From the NCBI GenBank assembly GCA_003990745.1, contig RBNI01003666.1, forward strand, positions 1 through 15,415: a stretch of 15,415 nt of DNA. Reading direction: 5' to 3'. This DNA comes from Jimgerdemannia flammicorona (Eukaryota; Mucoromycota; Endogonomycetes; Endogonales; Endogonaceae). The notes beneath the pieces are model-generated. The model was not told where the DNA came from and did not search any database. It saw nothing but the letters and a program-made list of their open reading frames with translations. Made by a program: the position numbers and the translations under genes. Shown one piece after another: positions 6,546-15,223 of this stretch. The first letter of the stretch is position 1. Every line of letters starts with the position of its first letter.

Positions 6546-9500
6546 ATGGCTACTAGTTCAAGCAGTGCTAGCAGCGCGCCGCCAAGTCCTGGTAACACAA
6601 ACACAGCCGGAATGGGTTTTGCTTCCATGATGACGAACATTCCGGCAGTGGCGCCAACGTCAACGGTAAAGAGGATGATTCCTGTCTTTGATGGTAAGGA
6701 CTATGCCATATGGGCATATCATATGAAGAATCTCCTTGAAGAATGCGGTTTGGAGGACTACTAGAAGCCACAGGCACAAGTAACGACATACGATGCTGCA
6801 AAAGATCGCAAAGTGCTAAGAGAGATTACGTTCACCCTTTCGAATGCGCAAATGAAGCTGGTAATCAATGCTATGACGGCGAATGAAGCCTGGGAGATTT
6901 TACGCAATCACCATCAACAGGCATCCGTGTCAAACAGATTCCACTTAAAGGCGCAACTATTCAATCTTCGAATTAAGCCCAAGGAGAGCATCCGGGACTA
7001 TGCCAATCGAGTCAATGAGCTGGCAAATCAAGTGAATTCCCTTACATCTATGCTGGCAGATACCATCAAGGATGAAGACAAGGTCCTGGCTCTTATACGA
7101 GGCCTTCCCGAAGTGTACAACGTGGTTGTCACTGCTATGAGGGAATCCGGCAGATTATCAGATTACAAGCATGTCGTCACAAGCCTTTTAAACGAGGAAA
7201 CAAGGCTAGGCAGCAACAACGCCAATGAGGAATATGATGAAAAAGCATTCTATGGTGGAGCATGTGGACGAGGCAAAGGCAAGCCGAACAAAGGTCAAGG
7301 CCAGCAACATGAGAAATTCGATGGTAAATGCTTTTACTGTAATAAGCATGGACATCGTGAGCAGGACTGCAACCGCAAGAAGAAGGAAAAGGGTGACCAA
7401 CAGCAAGGACAACGGCAGGCAAACACGGTGGACGCCAACAATGAGAACAGCAGTGGCGGAGGTCTATTCTTTGCAGAAGTGGCGACCTATCCATATGCAG
7501 AAACCATTGAAATAGGAGGAAATTCGGAACCAACTGCCAGTTGCAGATGCAATTCCACCAGTTCAACATCTACAAATCCTGGTCAACAAAACACTTTTCA
7601 GACAGCAAAAAATGGTGACGTCAACGTCGGCGCCAGCGCAAATGTAAGCTATACACTGAACAGCGTTTATGTATGCAGTGAAGAGGTCTGGCTCATGGAT
7701 TCAGGCGCAACACAGCATATGACGGCTCACCGGGAGTGGTTCTCTACATACGAGAAGTTTGAGCATCCCATACCTATCAAGCTAGGTGACAATAACGTCA
7801 TTTACGCTTAAGAGAAAGGCAACGTAGGCATACATCTACATGGAAACATTGATGAACCTTCAGGCACCTTCATGGATGTACTATATGTTCCAGATATAGG
7901 CAAGAACCTCTTCTCGATAGGCCGGATGATGGCTCGCGGGGACAGAGGAGTAAATATATGCCTGAACGGTGTAACGGTAATCAATCTGAAGAACAATAAG
8001 GAGTTAATGTATGCATCGAGAAAGGGGAATCTATATGCAATCAACAGCACGCCGAGTGGCGCTATATCTGCATATTCTGCAACTACGACAGGAGAGGATT
8101 TCTGGCGTATAATGCATGAACGCTTAGGACATATCAGTAAAACAAGCCTGGAATAGATGATAAGGAGCAAGTCCGTGTATGGTTTACCAGACTATATGCC
8201 ACCGGATTTCTTTTGCAATGGATGCGCGGCAAACAAGACTTCCTGGCAACCTTTTCAGGAATGAACGAAGCGAGCGGCTGGCATTCTCGATTTGATTCAT
8301 ACGGATATTTGTGGCCCCATGCGAACGACATCACACTCTGGGAAGAAGTATTTTATTACATTCATTGATGATTATATACGCAAAGTCCACGTATATTTCA
8401 TTGCAGGGAAAAACGAGGCATTCAACAAATTCCAGGAATTCAAGGCAGCCATAGAGAATGAGACGGGACGTAGAATACGAACCCTATACTCAGATAATGG
8501 CAAAGAATATGTTAACAAAGGTTTCAGACACTTCTTAAAGAAGAACGGTATACAGCACTCTACGACAGCCCCTTATATACCTCAGCAAAACGGCGTGGTG
8601 GAACAATTCAATCGAATGGTAGTGGAAATGGCTAGAACGATGATGAATACGGCCGGTTTACCGAAGTCCTTTTGGGCGGAAGCGGTGAATATGGCGACAT
8701 ATATTCAAAATCGTTGTTTCTCTCGAGCTCTAAGCAAGGATCCCGGCAAGCAATCCAGGAATGACAGCAATCTTACCCCTGAGGAATTATGGAGTGGATC
8801 CAAGCCTGACATTTCACACTTACACATATTCGGAAGTGAGGCATACATTCTGGACAAAGGTGGCAACCGAGGCAAGTTTGAACCTAAGGCAGATAAGTAT
8901 ATATTCCTTGGATACGATGGAGCAGGATACAGACTTTGGAACCCGCAGAAACGATGTATGATCATTTCACGTGACGTACAGTTCAAAGAGACTAAGCAGG
9001 AAATCTACGTGGAAATTCCTATCTCAAATCCGACAGTGAATTCGACGGTACAGCCAGCATCATCTATGCCAACTGCAAAAGCTAGCGGAACAACATCTAC
9101 ACCCGGAACGTCACCAAAGACTATGCCAAAGACATCCTTGGGACCTACACCAGCGAAAACGCAACCCATTCAAATGGAAATGAAGTTGCAAGAACCAAGG
9201 ATAACGGAAATTACAGATGAGGATGACGAAGAGGATACCTTTCCAAAGGGTAAGAAGAAGCGCAAATCTGGGATGGATAACGAAATCCAAGCGGATCTGG
9301 GAAATTATTGGAATCCACCCAAGTCATCTCGTCGCAAACAACATCACGTGAACTACGCCTGTGAATGCGCTTACATAGCAACGACCGGTGAGCCAGCACA
9401 CTATGATGAAGCCATTCACTCAAATGATAAGAAGGAGTGGGGAAAGGCTATGGATGAGGAGTACAGTTCGCTCATCGAAAACAACACTTGGGATCTAGTA

Positions 9501-10970
9501 AGCCTTCCAGCAGAATGACAAGCTATAGGATCGAAGTGGGTCTACAAGATCAAGCATAAGGCTAACGGCAACGTAGAACGGTATAAGGCTCGATTTGTAG
9601 TAAAGGGGTACTTGCAAGGCTATGGCATAGACTACGACGAGACATTTTCCCCGGTATTTAAGTTGACTTCGCTTAGAATACTTCTTGTGATCGGAGCCAA
9701 GTATGACTATGAGATACATCAAATGGACATTAAGACAGCCTTCCTAAATGGAGATGTGGATACCGAACTATACGTTCTTCAACCACAAGGATATGAACTA
9801 TACAACAATGATGGAAACGAGCTCGTATGTAAATTACGCAAAGGGCTCTACGGAATCAAGCAAGCGGCAAGGTTGTGGAATCGAAAGATCGATGGATATC
9901 TCCTAGAAAATGGATTCAAGCGTTGTGAAGCCGATCCATGCATATATACCTGACATACATCCTCAGGAATAGTATATCTGGGAATTTGGGTTGACGATAT
10001 TATTTTAGTTGGAATGGCAAGTGAAATCAACGACGTAAAGGCTACACTACGCCAGGAATTCAAAATGACGGACTTAGGCGAAGCGTCCTATCTCCTTGGA
10101 ATATCAATTATACGTAACAGGCGTGAGCGTGCTATACACCTAACACAAGCCACATACATTTGAAATATTCTCGAGCGATTCAGGATGAGTGAATGCAAAC
10201 CAGTTGGGACACCTATGGAAACATTCGTGAAACTAAAGAAGTCTGACACTATGCCTGAGAGAAACGACATCTCCTATCGACAAGCCGTGGGATCCCTCAT
10301 GTATCTTATGCAAGGGACGAGACCTGATATCTCTTTTGCGGTAAACAAAGCGGCGCAGTATTCTTCATGCTACGACAATAGCCATTGGACAGCAATCAAG
10401 CGAATTTTCAGATACATCAAAGGAACCGCAGACTATATACTCAGTTTGGGTGGTGATAATGGGCAAAGCGGGAGTACTATATGCATATTCGGTTCTTGTG
10501 ATACCGATTGGGCTGGCAACTTAGATGACAGAAGGTCTACAACTGGATACATTTTTAAAGTAAACAACGGAGCCATTTCATGGCAAACACGTAAGCAACC
10601 TTCAGTGGCAACATCCTCTATGCAAGTGGAATATCAAGCGTTGTCAACAGCAACAAAGGAGACTATCTGGCTTCAAGAACTGTTAAAGGAGCTGGGATAT
10701 GAGCAACAGCACTCTATGCTACTCCAGCAAGATAACCAATCAACGATTGCTTTGGCGAAGAACCCTATACATTACGCCAGAATGAAACACATTGACATAC
10801 AGCATCATTTCATACGTGAATGCATGGAAAACGGCACTATACACCTTGAATACACCCCAATAGAATATATGACGACGGATTCATTGACTAAAGCCCTTCC
10901 AAAGGCAAAGTTTGACTTATGCGTAAAAGGAATGGGAGTTACAGCGGCGAAAACTATATGCCAGCAATAA
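6546..10970 (+). pseudogene. copia gag-pol polyprotein, 1,475 codons, seven stops, no frameshift
   Basis: One reading frame runs from ATG 6546 to TAA 10968. Residues: Gag with CCHC zinc knuckle CFYCNKHGHREQDC at 262-275; aspartic protease DSGAT with D385; integrase zinc motif H524, H529, C557, C560; integrase catalytic D587, D650, E686 (D,D35E spacing); reverse transcriptase with DIKTAFLNGD (D1061) and WVDD at 1148-1151, Trp replacing the Tyr of YVDD, a variant I recall from fungal copia; RNase H with D1319 or D1321, E1362 and D1396. Stops: TAG 6762, TAA 7809, TAG 8154, TGA 8262, TGA 9516, TGA 9951, TGA 10161. The four TGA fit CGA to TGA and the three others fit CAG or CAA to TAG or TAA. All catalytic residues listed are preserved. 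The start follows a 63-bp leader after the LTR. A single frame without a gag/pol shift is normal for copia. Confidence 0.95.
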
Positions 10971-10993
10971 AAAAAAAAAAAAAAAAAAAAAAA
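10969..10993 (+). repeat. A25 homopolymer after the gag-pol stop
   Basis: Twenty-five consecutive A beginning inside the TAA stop codon. It lies well upstream of the 3' LTR, so it is not an ordinary poly(A) tail of the LTR transcript. Slippage growth, or capture of a polyadenylated end, are both possible. It creates an artefactual poly-Phe frame on the other strand. Confidence 0.95.
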
Positions 10994-11267
10994 GCAACAA
11001 TAGTGAGCTATACGGAAGTATTTCGGCAGATCAATTTCGAAATCTATTTTATATCCAATGTATTTCTTTTCCCTATCACTACATTGCAGATTTCTACCAA
11101 CATTGTTCATCTACGAATATTCACATCTCTACTTTTCAACCTATTTTTCGAGCTTTAAGCAGGCAATTCGAATGTTTTTCGGTTTCTAGATAGCGGTCTG
11201 AACACTACAGCGAGATTTGCAGTGGTTATAGCTTAGTATTGCAGTTTGGGTATTTACATATCTCATT
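10994..11267 (+). other. copia 3' non-coding region
   Basis: About 270 bp between the poly(A) run and the purine tract, AT-rich with no supported reading frame on either strand. It probably belongs to the retrotransposon because it lies between gag-pol and the 3' LTR. No envelope-like or extra gene is seen. Confidence 0.75.
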
Positions 11268-11276
11268 GAGCGGGAG
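11268..11276 (+). promoter_or_regulatory. polypurine tract (plus-strand primer)
   Basis: GAGCGGGAG lies immediately before the 3' LTR. It is purine except for one C, short for this role, and recognised mostly by position. Confidence 0.65.
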
Positions 11277-11430
11277 TATTGAAATGTGTAGGTTACAACT
11301 CAATATATGGTGGCGCAGCCTTCCTTGACTACGTCATCATATAAATGTCACTAATTGCGACGCGTAAAAGTGTGTAAGAATTAGCAATAAACAGTTTGCT
11401 TCTCTCTCCAAACTTCCACATTCCACAACA
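11277..11430 (+). repeat. 3' LTR of the copia element
   Basis: 154 bp, TATTG to CAACA, followed by GACAT. AATAAA lies at 11386-11391, TATAAA at 11340-11345, and TGACTACGTCA at 11326-11336. It differs from the 5' LTR at seven sites (about 4.5 percent), all transitions. Five of the differences are at CpG-derived sites, including one CpG apparently hit on opposite strands in the two copies. Confidence 0.95.
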
Positions 11431-11435
11431 GACAT
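11431..11435 (+). repeat. right target-site duplication of copia (GACAT)
   Basis: Perfect partner of 6324-6328. The LINE ORF2 frame resumes at the next base, 11436. Confidence 0.93.
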
Positions 11436-14402
11436 TTTGGGGGAAGTGGGGATGGGCCTGGACATTGGTGCCTTAATTCCTCCTTACTAGAGGATGGGAG
11501 TCAGTGAGATGAGTGGGCTGAAGACATTCGACTGCGAGTGGAGTACTGGAGACAGGAAGGTGCCCCAGTTGGCATTCGGTAGATGAGGATGAAGGAGATG
11601 GTCAGGACCTTCTGGAGCGAGGCTGGTAAGGAGGCTGGGAGACAGAGGAGGTGGTGGGTGCAGTGGGCTTCTTGTAGACTAACTAGACTCTTAGAGGACT
11701 GGGCGAGACTGGTGACATTGGAGGGAGAGGAGGATTGGAGAGTGATAAGGGCAAGAATGGAGGTGGTTGAACTACAACAGATGCTGCGGAATGAGGAAGA
11801 GGCAAGGGTCTAGGGTTTGGTGGCATGACTTCATTAGCAGGGGTTGGAGGAAGGGGAGCGGCCCTCAAAGTTTCTCACAAGAGCTCTTCAAGCGAGAAGG
11901 GTGCAACAAAGATGGGAGGGGGTGCTTAATGCAGATAGTATATTGGTACATGGGGTACAAGACATTCTTGGATTGTTAAGGAGTATTGGAGTAGATTGTG
12001 GAGTGAGGAGGAGGGTGGAGCAGATGCTGAGGACATTGACTAAGTATTGGAGGATTGACACCCTACACAAGCAGTTGGGCTAGGTGATTTAGTATTGCCA
12101 GTGCAAGAGGAGGAGATCCACCAGGTTCTTGCTGTGATAATCTTGGGTATGGCACCTGGGGAGGATGGGCTGCCCTGGGACTTCTGGAAAAAGATGGTGG
12201 GAGTCCCAGGAGTACTGGGAGAGATGACGGCACTGTGTGATTGGATTATACAAATGGGGAGATGGATGGGAGAACAGGATCTGGGGCTGGTAACATTACT
12301 CTATAAGAACAAAGGAAGGCAAGAGGACTGGAAGAACTGGAGGCTGATTATGCTACTTGATATGGACAGAAAGTTGGTTACCAAGGTAGTGGTCACAAGG
12401 TTGCAAAAGGTGGCCCAGCAGGTTCTGGGTGATGAGCAGAGGGGCTTTGTGGGAGGTTGGCTCATCAGGGATGGCACAGCATGGGTTTATGGAGTTATTG
12501 AAGGAGCACGAGCCAGTGGACTAGATGGACATCTGGTCTTTCTGGACCAGGAGAAGGCTTATGACCGAGTGCGACAGGTCTGGCTGGTGAAAGTTTTGGA
12601 TAGGATTGGAGTCCTACAATAGTTCAGGATAGCCATGGTCAGCCTACTGGAAGGGAGTAGGGCTGTACTCATGTGTAATGGATACAGAGGGGTAGCATTT
12701 CTCCTGGGAAGGGAGGTGCCTCAGGGGGACCCACTGTCCCCCATTTTGTATACTCTTTCTCTAGAGCCCCTCATGGACAGAATCAGGCAGAAGATAGTGG
12801 GGCTCTCTATCTTTGGCATTGAGTGGAAAGTAGGGGCTTTTGCAGATGACATGGTGGTCGGCCTGGGATCAATTGCAGATGTTGAGAAGCTAAAGGAAAC
12901 AGTGGAGTGGTATGAGGCAAACTCCGGGGCTAGGCTCAATTAGCATAAGTGTGAGACAATGGTGTTAGGTAATAGTCTGGTGGGAGGGGATTATTGGTAC
13001 CATTGTTCCTGCTGGTGAGGCAGTTCAGTACTTGGGTATTTATCTATCAGTATATGGGTCAGTTCTGCCCTGACATTGGTAGGAGTAGCGGGTTGGCATC
13101 TGGGAGAAGGCCCTGTAGAGTTGGGAGGGCCACCATTTGTCCCTGGCAGGACATGTTTCAATTCTGAATGTCTATTGGATGCCGAAGGTGTGGTATCTGG
13201 CTTATTATTTAGACTTCCCTGCCTGGGTAGTGAAGAGATTGATGAAGCTGGCCAAGGGATGGATCTGGGCTGGAAGGCAGAGTCAAATTAGCTGGGAGGT
13301 CTTATCACTGCTGATGGCGAGTGAGGGACTGGGACTGGTTGACTTCCCTAAGAGGCTACACTGCTTGAGAGCATGGTGGCTGAAGAGAGCAGTGGAGTTG
13401 AGAGGGAGTAGTTGGGTCCCCCTACTGCAGAAAGTCTGGGAGATGAGGGCCTCCCTGAGGGGTTTGACTGATGATCTCCTAGCACTTGTGGGCCTTCAGA
13501 ATACTGAACAATTGTGATTCAAAGGCTTCTAGTGGGGAGTGGCAGAAGGGGCATGCCACATTGGAATTAGGTGGCAGGGAGATGAAGGGGAGGCAGCTTG
13601 GGACCCAGAGATGTGGTGATGAGATGGAGTATTACTGGGTGGCATTCCCCTAATTGAGTTTGACATTGGTGATGAGATTGAATGCCAGCGGGGACCAGGC
13701 CAGGACCTGTGGCCTAGCAGTTGGCAAGGAGTAGGAATCGGCGAGGAGTGGGACTGGCATAGTATTTGGGTCTGGAGTGCTGAGGTGAGGAGGTGGCTGC
13801 CGCCAAAGTACTGAGTGGTCTGGTGGCATGTGCTGAGGTAGAATGTCATGCTCAACTTTTGCTCAGGTCACCTTATTGAGGGAGGTTGCTTCAACTGTGA
13901 AGAGTGCTATAATGTAGAGCAGGAAGGGGGATATATACAGATGCCTGAACATTGGCTAGGAGAGTGTGAGGTACTTGGTACCTTTTGGCAGAACATTGGG
14001 GATCATTTGGGGAGAGTGGGTCAGAGAGATGGCATGTGGGGGAGATGGGAGGATTTAAGGGATAGATTGGAGGGGGGGGTGGGGAAGGAATAGCTAACAT
14101 TAGGCTGGACATTAGCCATTTGGGTGGGGCTGGCTAGTCACTGGTTATATGTTTTTGAGGATAGGTGAAGACTTGGTTCTGAGGTTAGGCTGCTGAGGTG
14201 GCATAGCCTTATGGAAGACACCCTGACAGACTGGTGGCTTGGTTGGGGGTTGAAGGGGGGTCAAAGGCATTGTTTGGTAGAGAAAATCTGTCAGCAGAGT
14301 GGGGGGAGGGTGGGTGTTGCAGGTGAGAAAGTGGTCTTTGTTCATGTAGGTGAGAGAAGTGGTATGTCCATGGGTATCAGGTAGTGGGAGGACATACTGT
14401 AA
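11436..14402 (+). pseudogene. LINE copy 2 ORF2: RT and C-terminal zinc-finger part
   Basis: This continues the endonuclease part at 5624-6328. The junction reads on into GPGHWCLNSSLLED, the usual post-endonuclease GxxxWxLNxxLL signature. Reverse transcriptase: APGEDGLP, LLYKNKGRQEDWKNWR, QRGFVGG, LDQEKAYDRV, VPQGDPLSP, and catalytic FADD at 12839-12850. After the RT come VQYLGIYL and HHLSLAGHVSILNVYWMPK, then a C-terminal CxxC...H...C zinc-binding segment at about 13888-13970 (CFNCEEC, EHWLGEC). Frame shifts occur near 12070-12080 and near 12975-12985. Stops include TGA 11505, TAG 11580, TAG 11811, TAG 12620, TAG 12941 (LN followed by TAG, where related LINEs often have Trp), TGA 13515 and TAG 14091. 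The likely original end is TAA 14400. No RNase H domain was recognised. The strand is strongly G-rich. Confidence 0.88.
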
Positions 14403-14447
14403 ACTTATTGATAGAAGGGTAATAAATGGTAGAGTCTAAGTGACTTT

Positions 14448-14462
14448 AAAAAAAAAAAAAAA
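14448..14462 (+). repeat. poly(A) tail of LINE copy 2
   Basis: Fifteen A following a short 3' UTR (14403-14447). The last two A may belong to the target duplication AACTTACAT. An A-tail next to a duplication marks a target-primed insertion 3' end. Confidence 0.9.
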
Positions 14463-14469
14463 CTTACAT
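14461..14469 (+). repeat. right target-site duplication of LINE copy 2
   Basis: AACTTACAT, one mismatch from AACTAACAT at 3466-3474. From here ORF2 of the older copy continues in its original phase. Confidence 0.8.
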
Positions 14470-14537
14470 TTTCTCTCTCAATGTATATAGGCTTCAGGGA
14501 TCTGGGTGGCATAAGAACATTTTTACTTGGCTCAAGA
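14463..14537 (+). pseudogene. LINE copy 1 ORF2, resumed fragment
   Basis: Codons from ACT at 14462 align one for one with codons 5 to 29 of ORF2 in copy 2 without a gap: both encode IFSLN and later HKNIFTWLK, with substitutions between. The DNA stretch CATAAGAACATTTTTACTTG is identical to that near 5682-5701. Similarity ends after CTCAAGAG, so the rest of copy 1 (endonuclease onward) is missing, by deletion or another rearrangement. A lone 5' ORF2 fragment is not expected from ordinary 5' truncation; it is explained by nesting. Confidence 0.85.
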
Positions 14538-14738
14538 GAAAGAAGAACTAGTAAGCCTACAGGTAGATACACTTTGAACTCACTCACTTCTATATCCTGA
14601 GAACTCTATAGAGTCAAAGAAGATTAGGTTTTTAAGATATAGAAATCCAACATACTTATATATGTAGTTATATATCTGCTATGTTACATTATTATACTTA
14701 GCCAATATATTATTTTTTCTAAATTCTTAGTAATGATA

Positions 14739-14873
14739 TCTAAGTTACTTTGATATTTTTAACTAAACTCTAGAAGTCTTACTAACTTCTGCCAAACTAA
14801 GAACTAGTATATAAATTTAAAAAAAAAAACTTCCTTAAATCTAAATTATAAGAAATTTAGTTTATATATAGTA
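14739..14873 (+). repeat. inverted repeat, left arm (135 bp)
   Basis: Aligned to the reverse complement of 15089-15223, with shared blocks TCTAAGTTACTTT, ACTAAACTCTAGAAGT, AGTATATAAAT, AATCTAAATTATAAGA and TATATATAGTA in the same order. Most differences are transitions, with a few short indels. Weaker similarity appears to extend outward to about 14665. Confidence 0.82.
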
Positions 14874-14944
14874 TAATAATACTGATTTTAATTCCTCTTA
14901 TATTCTTGAATAACTTGAGCAATAAGTTATTACTTAGAGACTTA

Positions 14945-14962
14945 ATATATATATATATATAT
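14945..14962. repeat. (AT)9 microsatellite
   Basis: Eighteen bases of AT dinucleotide in the spacer between the inverted-repeat arms. It is a palindrome in itself and lies in the loop of the potential foldback. Confidence 0.9.
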
Positions 14963-15088
14963 CAAGAAGCCTTTCAATTATTCTTTTACTTAATAGTATT
15001 TACTAAGGTTGAGAAAGTATAGTTTCTTTATAATAGAGATAATAGTATTATTCTTTTTTAGTAACTATAGTTATAAGAGACTTATTCT

Positions 15089-15223
15089 TACTATATATAG
15101 ATTAAATATCTTATAATTTAGATTCAAAGAGATTTTCTTTTTAGATTTATATACTGATTTTCAGTTTTGACAAAAGTTAGCTAAACTTCTAGAGTTTAGT
15201 CAGAAATACTAAAGTAACTTAGA
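15089..15223 (-). repeat. inverted repeat, right arm (135 bp)
   Basis: Partner of 14739-14873 in the opposite orientation, separated by a 215-bp spacer. Weaker similarity may extend outward to about 15275. The pair could be the long terminal inverted repeats of a small DNA transposon or foldback element, or a decayed inverted duplication. Confidence 0.82.

Larger units (their letters stand above)
6329..11430 (+). mobile_element. Ty1/copia LTR retrotransposon, complete but non-coding
   Basis: A 5,102-bp element with two 154-bp LTRs, a primer site directly after the 5' LTR, one gag-pol frame in copia order (gag, protease, integrase, RT, RNase H), a purine-rich tract before the 3' LTR, and a perfect 5-bp target duplication. 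Its base composition is balanced between strands and CpG-rich (14 CpG in 6541-6840), in contrast to the G-skewed LINE around it. It is the youngest layer of the nest. Gag-pol has seven stops, so the copy could only move with proteins supplied in trans. Confidence 0.96.
3475..14462 (+). mobile_element. LINE copy 2, full-length but dead, interrupted by copia
   Basis: A complete two-ORF LINE of about 5.9 kb once the copia insertion and one target copy (5,107 bp) are subtracted. Parts: 5' UTR 3475-3568, ORF1 3569-5586, ORF2 5624-6328 plus 11436-14402, short 3' UTR, poly(A) 14448-14462. It is inserted in ORF2 of an older copy of the same family, with a 9-bp duplication. The endonuclease-RT-zinc finger ORF2 without an obvious RNase H places it with APE-type LINEs. 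I do not assign it to a named clade; Tad1-like is a guess based on fungal context. Confidence 0.88.

Noticed and set aside
7177..7569. Overlapping frames within copia gag (both strands), as a possible accessory gene
   Set aside because: They overlap the recognised zinc-knuckle gag frame and have no independent features.
6546..10970. Stop codons in gag-pol as programmed readthrough or recoding
   Set aside because: Seven stops of three types scattered through all domains, including integrase and RT, fit decay. Copia elements do not use this strategy.
10805..11110. Minus-strand frame with a poly-Phe stretch
   Set aside because: Produced by the A25 run; no protein-like composition otherwise.
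11583..12083. Several short plus-strand frames as separate small genes
   Set aside because: They are pieces of the LINE ORF2 linker between endonuclease and RT, in the same frame and split by stops.
484..14962. Two (AT)9 tracts on both sides of the nest as a target duplication or shared boundary
   Set aside because: Flanking bases differ and equal length is readily coincidental in AT-rich DNA.
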